Positions 49,895-58,936 are shown, counted from the first letter of the stretch. The stretch is DNA of 64,000 bases from an uncultured Paracoccaceae bacterium (GCA_947500055.1 CANMQO010000006.1:124001-188000); one strand, 5' to 3'. Made by a program: numbers and translations. Notes: generated by a model not told the origin, from the sequence alone.

Positions 49895-51796
49895 ATGAAA
49901 CGCACGCTCGGCGTCTGTTACTACCCAGAACATTGGCCACAGGATCAGTGGGCCGCCGATGCCGCACGCATGGTGGAAACCGGCCTGACTTGGGTGCGCA
50001 TTGGTGAGTTCGGCTGGAGCCGGATGGAACCCAGCCCGGGCACTTTTACATGGGATTGGCTGGATCAGGCAATTGCGGTGTTGGGCGATGCCGGGCTGAA
50101 AATCATCCTTGGCACGCCCACGGCCACCCCGCCCCGCTGGATGCTAGATAAACACCCCGACATGCTTGCCGTGGATGCCGCAGGCCATCCGCGCAAATTC
50201 GGCTCGCGGCGCCATTATGATTTCAGTCATATGGGCTATCGCGAAGAATGCCGCCAAATCGCCCGCGCGATGGGCGAACGTTATGGCAAGCACCCGCATA
50301 TCGCCGCGTGGCAGATCGACAATGAATATGATTGTCACGAAACCACGCTCAGCTATTCAGATGCGGCGCGCAAAGGGTTTCAGAACTGGCTCGCCCAGAC
50401 ATACCAATCCACCGACGCGCTGAACCGGGCATGGGGAAATGTGTTCTGGTCAATGGAATATGACACATTCGACCAGATCGACCTGCCCAATCTGACCGTC
50501 ACCGAACCCAATCACCCGCACCAGCTGGCCTTTCGCCGCTACAGTTCGGATCAGGTGGTAGCCTTCAACAAGGTGCAGGCGGATGAACTCCGCCGCCACA
50601 CGAATGCCCCCCTGATCCACAACTATATGGGCCGGATCACGACGTTTGATCATTGGAAAGTCGGGGCGGATCTCGATATTGCATCCTGGGATAGTTACCC
50701 AATTGGCTTCCTTTCAGATCGACTCGAAGGTACCTCAAAAGAAAAGAAAAAATTCCTGCGGCAGGGACATCCCGATTTTCAGGCATTCCATCACGACCTG
50801 TACCGCGCCGTGGGCAAGGGCCGGTTATGGGTGATGGAACAGCAACCCGGCCCGGTAAACTGGGCCCCTTACAATCCCGCCCCGCTGCCCGGCATGGCGC
50901 GGCTTTGGGCGTGGGAGGCGTTTGCCCATGGTGCCGAAACCGTCTGCTATTTCCGCTGGCGGCAGGCGCCCTTTGCGCAGGAGCAGATGCATGCGGGGCT
51001 GCTCCGTCCCGATAGTGCGGCCGCCCCGGCCTTGGCTGAGGCGCGGCAGGTCGCTGATGAGATTGCGGACCTGCCTGATGTCGGCACGGCACATGCGCAG
51101 GCCGCCCTGATCTTTGACTACGAAAGCGCCTGGGCCTGGGATGCCCAGCCGCAAGGTGCGGATTTCGAGACGTTCCGGCTGGCATTTGCGACCTACCGCG
51201 CATTGCGCCGGGCCGGGCTGAATGTGGATATCCTGCCGCCTGATGCCGCCGATCTGTCGGCCTACAAACTGCTCTTGGCTCCGGGGGTCATGAGATTGTC
51301 AGACCGGATGCGCACCGCGTTGACAACGTTTCAGGGCATCGCCCTGCTCGGCCCGCGCACGGACACAAAGACACCAGAACTCAGCATCCCAGCGCCGATG
51401 GGTCCGCAGCTGCCGGGCGTCGATGTCACCGCCACCCTGACCGAAAGCCTGCCACCGGATGACAGGATCAAGCTGGAAAACGGCGGATGTTTCCGCCACT
51501 GGTTTGAGCATCTCGAAGGGACGGCCCCGGTGCATCTGAACACCAAGTCAGGCCAACCCGCCATCATGGGCGGCGATCACCTGCGTTACCTTGCGGGCTG
51601 GCCAGATGATAAAACCTTCGATGCCATCATCGGCGGGCTTTGTGATACGCTTGACCTGAGGAGTTTTGCCCTGCCCCAGGGGCTGCGCATCCGCGATACG
51701 GCGACCCATCGGTTCGTCTTTAACTACGCCCCCAAGGCGCAGACCTGGAATGATATCATTATCCCCCCCGCCGGGGTACATTGGGAGGCCCTGTGA
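49895..51796 (+). CDS. bga: GH42 beta-galactosidase
   Basis: This 633-residue intracellular beta-galactosidase of family GH42 opens TLGVCYYPEHWPQDQW, the family start. The acid/base is E144 in WQIDNEYDCHET. The nucleophile is E315 in LWVMEQQPG. A trimerisation domain (from about 400, VGTAHAQAALIFDYESAWAW) and a C-terminal beta domain follow. It would cleave beta-galactosides such as lactose to galactose. The stop overlaps the GTG of galM. Confidence 0.94.
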   Translation: MKRTLGVCYYPEHWPQDQWAADAARMVETGLTWVRIGEFGWSRMEPSPGTFTWDWLDQAIAVLGDAGLKIILGTPTATPPRWMLDKHPDMLAVDAAGHPRKFGSRRHYDFSHMGYREECRQIARAMGERYGKHPHIAAWQIDNEYDCHETTLSYSDAARKGFQNWLAQTYQSTDALNRAWGNVFWSMEYDTFDQIDLPNLTVTEPNHPHQLAFRRYSSDQVVAFNKVQADELRRHTNAPLIHNYMGRITTFDHWKVGADLDIASWDSYPIGFLSDRLEGTSKEKKKFLRQGHPDFQAFHHDLYRAVGKGRLWVMEQQPGPVNWAPYNPAPLPGMARLWAWEAFAHGAETVCYFRWRQAPFAQEQMHAGLLRPDSAAAPALAEARQVADEIADLPDVGTAHAQAALIFDYESAWAWDAQPQGADFETFRLAFATYRALRRAGLNVDILPPDAADLSAYKLLLAPGVMRLSDRMRTALTTFQGIALLGPRTDTKTPELSIPAPMGPQLPGVDVTATLTESLPPDDRIKLENGGCFRHWFEHLEGTAPVHLNTKSGQPAIMGGDHLRYLAGWPDDKTFDAIIGGLCDTLDLRSFALPQGLRIRDTATHRFVFNYAPKAQTWNDIIIPPAGVHWEAL

Positions 51797-52764
51797 CCCC
51801 ATTTGGCACCACCGCGAAGGGCCGCCGAGAGGTTCACAAGATCACCCTGTCCGCAGGTGACCTGTCGGTCAGCCTGCTGACTTGGGGGGCGGTGTTGCAG
51901 GATGTGCGCCTGCGTGGCGTTGATCATCCGCTGACGCTTGGGTCAGACCTGTTGTCCGACTACGAAGGTGACATGCGCCATCACGGAAGCCTGATCGGCC
52001 CCATCGCCAACCGGATCAGCAATGCCCGCATCCGCATTGACGGGATGATGTATGAATTGGAGCGTAATCAGGACGGGCGCATTCATTTGCATTCCGGGGC
52101 GCAAGCCAGCCATTTGCAGGTGTGGGACGTGGTGCAGGCCACCACGGATAGTGCGACCCTGCGGCTGTCATTGCCCGATGGGATGTGCGGGTTGCCGGGC
52201 AATCGGTTGATCACGGCCCATTTTGCGGTCAGCGCACCTGGGACATTGACGCTGACCGTCACCGGCGAAACCGATGCCCGGACGCCGATGAATTTCGCCA
52301 ATCACAGTTACTGGAACCTTAATGGCAGCACGACATTTGATGGCCACATGCTCCAAATCGCCGCAGATCGGTTCTTGCCCGGCAATGCTGACAATTACCC
52401 AACCGGCGAGGTTGCAGATGTCGCAGGCACACAGATGGATTTTCGCACTCTGCGCAAGGTGGCCGTGAATACGCCACCTTTTGATAACAACTTCTGCGTT
52501 GCAGATAAGCGTGGGCCGTTGCGCGCGGTGCTGCAATTGCGGGGAACGGGTGGCATCACCATGCACATGGCAACGACCGAACCGGGTGTGCAAATCTATG
52601 ATGCACGCGATGCATATCGCCCCGGTCGCGGCCCTTATGAAGGTTTGGCGATCGAGGCGCAGGGCTGGCCGGATGCGCCCAACAATTCCGGCTTTCCGTC
52701 GATCATGGTAGATGCGGGCGCGGTTTACCGCCAGATCACCCGCTGGTCATTTTCCAGAACCTGA
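51793..52764 (+). CDS. galM: Aldose 1-epimerase (galactose mutarotase)
   Basis: This 323-residue mutarotase interconverts alpha- and beta-galactose. It has IGPIANRISNARIRIDG, the catalytic His in NFANHSYWNLNG, and the catalytic Glu in GLAIEAQGWPDAPNN. I place the start at GTG 51793, overlapping the GH42 stop (GTGA), with GGGAGG four bases upstream; a TTG at 51781 would leave no room for that site. It is the last gene of the galactoside operon and converges on hiuH. Confidence 0.9.
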   Translation: MTPFGTTAKGRREVHKITLSAGDLSVSLLTWGAVLQDVRLRGVDHPLTLGSDLLSDYEGDMRHHGSLIGPIANRISNARIRIDGMMYELERNQDGRIHLHSGAQASHLQVWDVVQATTDSATLRLSLPDGMCGLPGNRLITAHFAVSAPGTLTLTVTGETDARTPMNFANHSYWNLNGSTTFDGHMLQIAADRFLPGNADNYPTGEVADVAGTQMDFRTLRKVAVNTPPFDNNFCVADKRGPLRAVLQLRGTGGITMHMATTEPGVQIYDARDAYRPGRGPYEGLAIEAQGWPDAPNNSGFPSIMVDAGAVYRQITRWSFSRT

Positions 52765-52767
52765 GGG

Positions 52768-53112
52768 TCAACTGCCCCGATAGGTCGAAAAGCTGAATGG
52801 CGAGACGAGCAATGGAACGTGATAATGTGACGTCGGATCATTGATGCCAAAGCGGATCGGGATATCGTCGAGGAAATGCGGCGCATCGTCGCGCCCGAAA
52901 TAAGCCCCGGCCTGAAACACCAACTCATACCGGCCAATTGTAAAATCCCCCTGCGGCAGGATCGGGCTGTCGGTGCGGCCATCGTCATTTGTCACCATCG
53001 TAACCAGATGGGTCCGCGTGTCACCGTCAAGCTGATATAGATCGACGGTCATACCTGCTGCCGGCAGGCCGCTGGCGGTGTCAAGCACATGGGTTGTCAA
53101 AAATCCTGTCAA
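52768..53112 (-). CDS. hiuH: 5-hydroxyisourate hydrolase
   Basis: This transthyretin-like protein of about 114 residues hydrolyses 5-hydroxyisourate in urate breakdown. LTTHVLDTASGLPAAGM is the family start, and the invariant C-terminal tetrapeptide YRGS is present, as are HYHVPLLVSPF and RYELVFQAGAYF. Start is probably TTG at 53112, since AAGGAGG lies five bases upstream and this gives the normal length; an open extension to 53163 looks unrelated. No uricase or OHCU decarboxylase gene is nearby. Confidence 0.9.
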   Translation of the reverse strand: MTGFLTTHVLDTASGLPAAGMTVDLYQLDGDTRTHLVTMVTNDDGRTDSPILPQGDFTIGRYELVFQAGAYFGRDDAPHFLDDIPIRFGINDPTSHYHVPLLVSPFSFSTYRGS

Positions 53113-53300
53113 AGCATCCTCCTTGGTTGATGCAATCGTTTCGGAAATTGCACCGGATGTCACGCCGCTTCGGCCCGTTTTCGCAATTTAGAACCATTCC
53201 AAAGGGCGCGTTGTGCTGTCGCACCCCCCTGACCATATCCCGGCAGATACTATATCAGGAGCAACGGGCGATATCGCCCGAAAAAGGAGTTGAGGTCACC

Positions 53301-54689
53301 ATGGAAACTCTGCTGCTATCGCGCATTCAGTTTGCGGCGAATATCTCTTTTCACATTCTGTTCCCGACGATCACCATCGCGCTTGGCTGGGTGCTCTTGT
53401 TTTTCAAGTTGCGCTATACACAGACAGGGCAAGAACGCTGGATGGAAGCCTACCGGTTCTGGGTGAAAATCTTTGCGCTGTCCTTCGCGCTTGGGGTGGT
53501 TTCGGGCATCACCATGTCGTTCCAGTTCGGTACGAACTGGCCGGGTTTCATGGAAAAGGTTGGTAATATCGCGGGGCCGCTTCTGGCCTATGAAATCATG
53601 ACCGCCTTCTTTCTGGAGGCCGTTTTTCTGGGCATCATGCTGTTCGGGTTCTCGCGGGTTCCCAATTGGCTGCACACCACGGCGACCTTCCTTGTCGCCT
53701 TCGGGACGATGATGTCGGCCTTCTGGATCATCGTGCTGAACTCATGGATGCACACGCCGCAAGGGTTTGAGATGATCAATGGCGTGGCGCATGCAACCGA
53801 TTGGTGGGCGATCATCTTCAATCCATCAATGCCTTACCGCTTTGCCCATATGGTTTTGGCAAGCTTCCTGACCGTCAGTTTCCTGATTGCCGGGATCAGC
53901 GCCTTCCGCTGGTTGATCGGAGGGCGGACGGAAGGGGTGCGGGTGGCCTTGAAAACAGCTGTTTATACCGCCGCCTTGCTGATCCCGCTGCAAATCCTGA
54001 TGGGCGATTTCCACGGGCTGAACACCAAGGAATATCAGCCCGCCAAAGTGGCCGCGATGGAAGCAAACTGGGAAACACATAGCGGCGTGCCGCTTGTTCT
54101 CTTTGCTTTGCCGGACGAGGAAAACCGGGAAAACCGCTTTGAAATCGGCATCCCCAAACTGGCGTCTTTCATCCTGACCCATGACTGGAACGGTGAGGTG
54201 AAAGGGCTGAACGATTTTATCGGCGAGGACGGCGAGGTGCTGCACCCGCCGGTCAGCCCGGTTTTCTGGTCGTTCCGGGTGATGGTTGGCACTGGCGTTT
54301 TGATGTTGCTGGTCAGTTGGGCCGCATCCGCAATGATGCTGCGCAAGTCGCGCGGGGTGGCGGGGCTGCCAAAGCCGATGCTTTATGCCCTTGTGGGGAT
54401 GAGCTTCAGCGGCTGGGTCGCAACCCTCGCTGGGTGGTACACAACCGAGATTGGCCGGCAACCCTGGCTCGTCAACGGTGTGATGAGCACAAAGGAGGCG
54501 GTGGCCGATGTGCCCGCCCCGATGGTCCTGTCAACGCTGGTCGCCTATCTGGCGGTCTATGCGGTGCTGCTGACGGCCTATATCTCGGTCATTTTCTATC
54601 TGGCGCGCCGCATGTCGCGGGGTGAACGGATCGATCCTGAATATCCAAAATCAGAAGCGGCCGTCGCACGTGCCGTACCGGGGGAGTAG
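53301..54689 (+). CDS. cydA: Cytochrome bd-type quinol oxidase subunit I (CioA type)
   Basis: This 462-residue protein has nine hydrophobic helices. SRIQFAANISFHILFPTIT carries the heme-ligand His near residue 19. FQFGTNWPGFMEKVGNIAGPLLAYE holds the second haem site. The Q-loop (HDWNGEVKGLNDFIGEDG) is short, as in cyanide-insensitive oxidases, and WYTTEIGRQPWLVNG follows. AAGGAG precedes the ATG at 53301; an open extension to 53094 lacks family content. It reduces oxygen with quinol. The subunit II gene follows five bases later. Confidence 0.93.
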   Translation: METLLLSRIQFAANISFHILFPTITIALGWVLLFFKLRYTQTGQERWMEAYRFWVKIFALSFALGVVSGITMSFQFGTNWPGFMEKVGNIAGPLLAYEIMTAFFLEAVFLGIMLFGFSRVPNWLHTTATFLVAFGTMMSAFWIIVLNSWMHTPQGFEMINGVAHATDWWAIIFNPSMPYRFAHMVLASFLTVSFLIAGISAFRWLIGGRTEGVRVALKTAVYTAALLIPLQILMGDFHGLNTKEYQPAKVAAMEANWETHSGVPLVLFALPDEENRENRFEIGIPKLASFILTHDWNGEVKGLNDFIGEDGEVLHPPVSPVFWSFRVMVGTGVLMLLVSWAASAMMLRKSRGVAGLPKPMLYALVGMSFSGWVATLAGWYTTEIGRQPWLVNGVMSTKEAVADVPAPMVLSTLVAYLAVYAVLLTAYISVIFYLARRMSRGERIDPEYPKSEAAVARAVPGE

Positions 54690-54694
54690 GGCTT

Positions 54695-55705
54695 ATGCAT
54701 ATTTTTGGGGATCCAACCGTCTGGCTGCCCTTCGCGTTTGCGGCACTCATGGGCGTATCAATCCTGATCTATGTTGTTCTGGATGGGTTCGATCTGGGTG
54801 TCGGTCTGCTGTTTCCGTTTGCTGATGATAGTGAAAAAGATCGCATGATCGCATCGATCGGGCCATTTTGGGATGCCAATGAAACATGGCTGGTGCTTGC
54901 GGTGGGGCTGCTGTTGGTCGCTTTCCCGGCGGCCCATGGCGACATCCTGACAGCGCTTTACCTGCCGGTCACAATCATGCTGATCGGCCTGATCCTGCGC
55001 GGGGTTGCGTTTGAATTCCGGGCCAAGGCCCCTGCCCCGCACAAGGCCGCGTGGAACAAGGCGTTCTTTGCAGGCTCCCTGATGACCGCGCTGTCGCAAG
55101 GCTTCATGCTGGGCATGTATATCATGGGGCTGGAATGGAGCTGGGCACATGCCGGATTTGGCGCATTGACGGCGGTGTTTCTGACCGTGGGTTACAGCTT
55201 TATCGGGGCGACCTGGGTTATTCACAAAACCGACGAACATTTGCAGCGCAAAGCCGTTGATTGGGCAAGTGGCGGCATCTGGGGCTTGGTTCTGGGAATC
55301 GGCGCCATCTCGCTTGCGACGCCTTATGTCAGTGAACGGATCTTTGACAAATGGTTCAGCTGGCCGTCATTTGCATATCTGTCGCCATTGCCGATTTTCT
55401 CGGGGTTTTTGGTGGCTTGGCTTTGGTGGATGCTGCGGCGAATGCCGTTTCACAATGACCGCTGGTCATGGTTACCCTTCGCTGCAGCCACATCGCTGTG
55501 GATCATGGCGTTCGGCGGGATGGCCTATAGCTTCTACCCATATGTCGTGCCCGAGAAGCTCACCATCTATGACGCGGCCAGCGCCCCGGAAAGCCTGTTC
55601 ATCATTCTGATGGGCACCTGCATCGTGTTGCCGACGATCATCGCCTACACGGTGCTGGCCTATACGATCTTTCGCGGCAAGGCGACGGAACTGCGGTATG
55701 ACTGA
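54695..55705 (+). CDS. cydB: Cytochrome bd-type quinol oxidase subunit II
   Basis: This 336-residue protein has eight or nine helices. YVVLDGFDLGVGLLFPF and GPFWDANETWLVLAVGLLLVAFP are CydB hallmarks, with FEFRAKAP in the first loop. It forms the oxidase with CydA. No cydX-like small gene is seen: 13 bases after the stop begins the 33-bp palindrome repeat, and no further frame precedes the tRNA. cydCD are not in the window. Confidence 0.93.
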   Translation: MHIFGDPTVWLPFAFAALMGVSILIYVVLDGFDLGVGLLFPFADDSEKDRMIASIGPFWDANETWLVLAVGLLLVAFPAAHGDILTALYLPVTIMLIGLILRGVAFEFRAKAPAPHKAAWNKAFFAGSLMTALSQGFMLGMYIMGLEWSWAHAGFGALTAVFLTVGYSFIGATWVIHKTDEHLQRKAVDWASGGIWGLVLGIGAISLATPYVSERIFDKWFSWPSFAYLSPLPIFSGFLVAWLWWMLRRMPFHNDRWSWLPFAAATSLWIMAFGGMAYSFYPYVVPEKLTIYDAASAPESLFIILMGTCIVLPTIIAYTVLAYTIFRGKATELRYD

Positions 55706-55718
55706 CAGATGCGGCACC

Positions 55719-55751
55719 GTAAGATGGGTTTAAACCCATCTTACGTCGTTG
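55719..55751. repeat. Perfect 26-bp palindrome in a 33-bp repeat, copy 2
   Basis: It is identical over all 33 bases to 42758-42790 (palindrome 55719-55744, then GTCGTTG). Here too it lies immediately after a gene (cydB). It may be a terminator-like or REP-type element; no T-run follows. Confidence 0.9.
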
Positions 55752-55820
55752 GAACGTCACGATCTGCACAGAATCGGTTTGACAGCGCTCGCCCCTTTGC
55801 GTAATCGGCGTGCGTGGTGC

Positions 55821-55897
55821 GGCGCGGTAGCTCAGCTGGTTAGAGCGCGCGACTCATAATCGCGAGGTCGGGAGTTCAAGTCTCCCCCGCGCCACCA
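55821..55897 (+). tRNA. tRNA-Met (CAU anticodon)
   Basis: A complete 77-base cloverleaf. Acceptor GGCGCGG pairs CCGCGCC. D-arm is GCTC/GAGC. Anticodon stem CGCGA/TCGCG holds loop CTCATAA (anticodon CAT). T-arm is GGGAG-TTCAAGT-CTCCC, with encoded CCA at 55895-55897. The first acceptor pair is G-C, so it is not the initiator, whose first pair is mismatched. Elongator Met is most likely; tRNA-Ile2, with lysidine-modified CAU, cannot be excluded. The 3' end is the first unit of a tandem repeat. Confidence 0.92.
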
Positions 55898-56352
55898 TCC
55901 GTTCCCCTTGGCACCGATTGAAACCCAGCGCCTCGCGGCGCGCCCGACTTGTGGGCGTTTGCTGCGCAAGCCACCCCGGGTCGGGAGTTCAAGTCTCCCC
56001 CGCGCCACCATCCGTTCCCCTTGGCACAGATTGAAACCCAGCGCCTCGCGGCGCGCCCGACTTGTGGGCGTTTGCTGCGCAAGCCACCCTGAGTCGGGAG
56101 TTCAAGTCTCCCCCGCGCCACCATCCGTTCCCCTTGGCACCGATTGAAACCCAGCGCCTCGCGGCGCGCCCGACTTGTGGGCGTTTGCTGCGCAAGCCAC
56201 CCTGAGTCGGGAGTTCAAGTCTCCCCCGCGCCACCATCCGTTCCCCTTGGCACCGATTGAAACCCAGCGCCTCGCGGCGCGCCCGACTTGTGGGCGTTTG
56301 CTGCGCAAGCCACCCCTGCGTCGGGAGCACAAGTTTCCACCGCGCGAGCATC
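55867..56352 (+). repeat. 113-bp tandem array copying the tRNA 3' end
   Basis: Units start at 55867, 55980, 56093 and 56206, exactly 113 bases apart, with a degenerate fifth at 56320. Each begins with the last 31 bases of the tRNA (from GTCGGGAGTTCAAGTC to CCACCA). A spacer follows, containing TTGGCACCGATTG and a hairpin CGCCC-GACTTGT-GGGCG. Only a few bases differ between units. The extra copies lack a tRNA 5' half, so they cannot be tRNAs. The 730-base gap from cydB to the FAD oxidase gene holds this array, the tRNA and the palindrome; I see no gene otherwise. Confidence 0.93.
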
Positions 56353-56435
56353 CAATCCCTGTCCGTTGCGAAAGACACCTTTCGCCATTGCCGCATTCTG
56401 TTAGCTTTACCAAAATGCGCAAAACCGGAGGGGCC

Positions 56436-57848
56436 ATGTCAGAACTGGACGCAATCGCAAATGTCATTGGGCGCGACCGTGTCCTGACTGGCGACGCCGC
56501 AACCCCCTATGGCACTGACTGGACAGGGGCCTATTCCTGCACCCCCCGCGCCGTTCTGCGCCCTGGCAACACGCAAGAGGTCGCCGAGATCCTCAAGATC
56601 GCAAATGCAACCGGCATCCCGGTTGTGCCGGTTTCCGGGCAGACAGGGTTGACCGGGGCCACCTTGGCCGAAAATGCATTGCTGCTCTCCGTCGACCGCC
56701 TGAACACGATAGAAGAAATCAATGTCGCTGGCCGCACCGCAACCGTTGGCGCGGGCGTCATCCTGTCCAACTTGCATGACGCGGCAGAGGCGCAGGGTCT
56801 GATCTTTCCCCTGACCCTTGGCGCGCGGGGGTCTGCCATGATCGGCGGGCTTTTGTCCACCAATGCGGGTGGGTCGAACGTTGTCCGTTATGGCAGCACA
56901 CGGGGCCTGTGCCTGGGGCTGGAGGTCGTACTGGCTGATGGCCGTATCATGGACCTGATGTCGGCCTTGCATAAGGATAATTCCGGCTTTGATCTGCGCA
57001 ATCTGATGATCGGCGCCGAAGGCACATTGGGGATTATCACCGCTGCTGTGTTGAAACTGCGCCCCAAACCGCAGGCCTATGCCACAGCCATGGTGGCCCT
57101 GCCCAGCCTGGATGATGCGCTGGACCTGCTGCATAGGCTACAGGATGAAACCGGCGGCGGGGTCGAGGCATTTGAATACATGCCACGCAGCTATATCGAC
57201 ACGCATCTGCGCCTGTTCCCCGATGCCCGGCCACCGTTTGAGGATGGGCATGATGTCAATATCCTGATCGAGGTTGCCGCCGTCATGAACCGCGACGCGG
57301 TGCCCGATGACAGCGGCAAGACGCCCGTCGTGGGTCATCTGGAAGCGACCCTTGCCGCCTATCTCGACGACGGCCGCCTGCTGGACGCAATGATCGCCCA
57401 GAACGAGGCGCAGCGCAGCGCGATGTGGAAACGCCGCGAAGATGCCGGCCATGTCGCGTTTTTTGGCGGCACCTATGTGAACACGGATGTCGCCCTGCCG
57501 CTCGACCGGGTCGCCGCATTCGAGGCGATGCTGACCCCGCGCCTGAAAGCCATTGACCCTGATGCGACAGAGGTGATTGTCGCGCATCTGGGCGACGGTA
57601 ACATCCACCACACCAGCTATGTCAGCCGCAATGATCCCGCCGTAAAGGATGCCATGGTCGAAGCGGTTGAGGACGTGGTGCAGGAACTGGGCGGATCATT
57701 CAGCGCCGAACACGGGATCGGCGTATCCAAGCTGGAGACGATGAAACGACGCAAGGATCCCGTGGCGCTTGATGCGATGCGGGCGATCAAGGCCGCGCTT
57801 GATCCCAAGGGCATCCTGAACCCTGGCAAGGTCATCCCGGAGGCCTGA
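56436..57848 (+). CDS. FAD-linked oxidase, GlcD/D-lactate dehydrogenase type
   Basis: This 470-residue flavoprotein has an N-terminal FAD-binding domain with VPVSGQTGLTGATL and TLGARGSAMIGGLLSTNAGG. The C-terminal FAD-oxidase domain has VAHLGDGNIHHTSY and SAEHGIGVSKLETMKRRKDP, ending GILNPGKVIP. Members oxidise D-2-hydroxy acids (D-lactate, glycolate, D-2-hydroxyglutarate). Without partner subunits nearby, a D-lactate or D-2-hydroxyglutarate dehydrogenase is most likely. I chose the ATG at 56436 behind CGGAGGGG; the open frame upstream runs into the tandem repeats and is not coding. Confidence 0.88.
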   Translation: MSELDAIANVIGRDRVLTGDAATPYGTDWTGAYSCTPRAVLRPGNTQEVAEILKIANATGIPVVPVSGQTGLTGATLAENALLLSVDRLNTIEEINVAGRTATVGAGVILSNLHDAAEAQGLIFPLTLGARGSAMIGGLLSTNAGGSNVVRYGSTRGLCLGLEVVLADGRIMDLMSALHKDNSGFDLRNLMIGAEGTLGIITAAVLKLRPKPQAYATAMVALPSLDDALDLLHRLQDETGGGVEAFEYMPRSYIDTHLRLFPDARPPFEDGHDVNILIEVAAVMNRDAVPDDSGKTPVVGHLEATLAAYLDDGRLLDAMIAQNEAQRSAMWKRREDAGHVAFFGGTYVNTDVALPLDRVAAFEAMLTPRLKAIDPDATEVIVAHLGDGNIHHTSYVSRNDPAVKDAMVEAVEDVVQELGGSFSAEHGIGVSKLETMKRRKDPVALDAMRAIKAALDPKGILNPGKVIPEA

Positions 57849-57968
57849 ACCCGGACCCGCCGACCAGTTCCAGTGGGAATTCGGCGCGATGGCCGAGAGG
57901 GCAGCCGCCTCTACGGGAGAGGGCTGCACGGTCTAACACGGACCGGGTCTCGCGTTATTGATGCATCT
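57849..57968. other. Convergent gap with two stem-loops
   Basis: Between the FAD oxidase and hemC, 57901-57927 folds as GCAGC/GCTGC plus CCTCT/AGAGG (two-base bulge, 5-base loop). 57929-57945 folds as CGGTC/GACCG. Neither has a T-run. They may be the terminators of the convergent genes; no RNA family is recognised. Confidence 0.4.
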
Positions 57969-58907
57969 CTAATCGAAAAACCCCGGCCCCGCCTGCCCCA
58001 GCAGCTTGGCGGCCATCTCCTGCCCCATGGCTGGCCCGTCTTCAATGGCGCCTTGCATGTCATCGGTCAGGACTGCGCCCCCATCTTGCCGGAGGATTTC
58101 ACCGCGCAGGCGCAGCCTGCCATCCACAATCTCTGCCAGCCCGCCAATCGGCGTTTCGCATGATCCGTCGAGCCCCGCCAAAAGGGCGCGTTCGGCGGCC
58201 AGTCTTTGCCCGGTTGCGTGATCATGAATTGCTGCCAGCATCTCTGCGGCACGGCTGTCTCCATCCCGCCGCTCGATCCCGATCGCGCCCTGTGCAATGG
58301 CGGGCAGCATCGCGTCGGGGTCAATCGGGTGATAGGGGACGTCATCCATCCCCAGACGCCGCAAACCGGCTGCGGCCAGGAACGTGGCATCGGCCACACC
58401 ATCATGCAGCTTTTTCAGGCGGGTCTGCACGTTACCCCGAAACTCAACCACTTTCAGATGCGCAAAACGGGCGGCCACCTGCGCCCGTCGCCGGGTCGAT
58501 GATGTGCCGATAACCGCCCCGTTTGGCAGGTCGGCAAGGCTTTTGTACTTCAACGACACAAATGCATCGCGGACATCTTCGCGGGGCAGATAGGTGTCCA
58601 TGACCAGCCCGCCGGGTTGTTGCACCGGCATGTCCTTGGTGGAATGCACGGCGATATCGATCGACCCGTCCAACAACGCCTCTTCGATTTCGCGGGTAAA
58701 CAGACCCTTACCATCGATTTCGCGCAAAGGCTTGTCGAGGATCTGATCACCTGTCACCTTGATCACGCAAATCCGAAAGGCATCCTGCGGCAGATCATGC
58801 GCCACCATCAGGCGATCACGGGTTTCATGCGCCTGGGCGAGCGCCAAAGGCGACCCCCGGGTTCCGATATTGAAAGGCGCGGCTTGGGTGGGTTTGGGCA
58901 TTGTCAT
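57969..58907 (-). CDS. hemC: Hydroxymethylbilane synthase
   Basis: This 312-residue enzyme builds the linear tetrapyrrole from porphobilinogen. NIGTRGSPLALAQA at the start, VHSTKDMP, ASLKYKS-type VSLKYKSLADLP, TSSTRRRAQ and the dipyrromethane-binding Cys in GLDGSCETPIGG are all present. The start at ATG 58907 is a choice; an ATG two codons later is equally possible. It is divergent from hemE. Confidence 0.95.
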   Translation of the reverse strand: MTMPKPTQAAPFNIGTRGSPLALAQAHETRDRLMVAHDLPQDAFRICVIKVTGDQILDKPLREIDGKGLFTREIEEALLDGSIDIAVHSTKDMPVQQPGGLVMDTYLPREDVRDAFVSLKYKSLADLPNGAVIGTSSTRRRAQVAARFAHLKVVEFRGNVQTRLKKLHDGVADATFLAAAGLRRLGMDDVPYHPIDPDAMLPAIAQGAIGIERRDGDSRAAEMLAAIHDHATGQRLAAERALLAGLDGSCETPIGGLAEIVDGRLRLRGEILRQDGGAVLTDDMQGAIEDGPAMGQEMAAKLLGQAGPGFFD

Positions 58908-58936
58908 GCTGGCAGTGTTAGACTTGGCAACCTGGC

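Noticed and set aside
53094-53300. N-terminal extension of CydA by 69 residues
   Set aside because: It overlaps the hiuH start region on the other strand and is not CydA-like; a good ribosome-binding site precedes METLLLSR.
55980-56319. Additional tRNA genes
   Set aside because: Only the T-arm and acceptor 3' strand are repeated; no D-arm, anticodon arm or acceptor 5' strand is present.
55867-56352. CRISPR array
   Set aside because: The whole 113-base unit repeats, spacers included, and no cas genes are present.
55876-56435. Repetitive reading frames in the tandem array on both strands, including an upstream extension of the FAD oxidase
   Set aside because: They encode the same non-natural 38-residue repeat because 113 bases times three restores frame; they are by-products of the tRNA-derived units.
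57901-57945. A small-RNA gene between the FAD oxidase and hemC
   Set aside because: Two moderate stems without promoter or T-run in a 120-base convergent gap are better explained as terminators.
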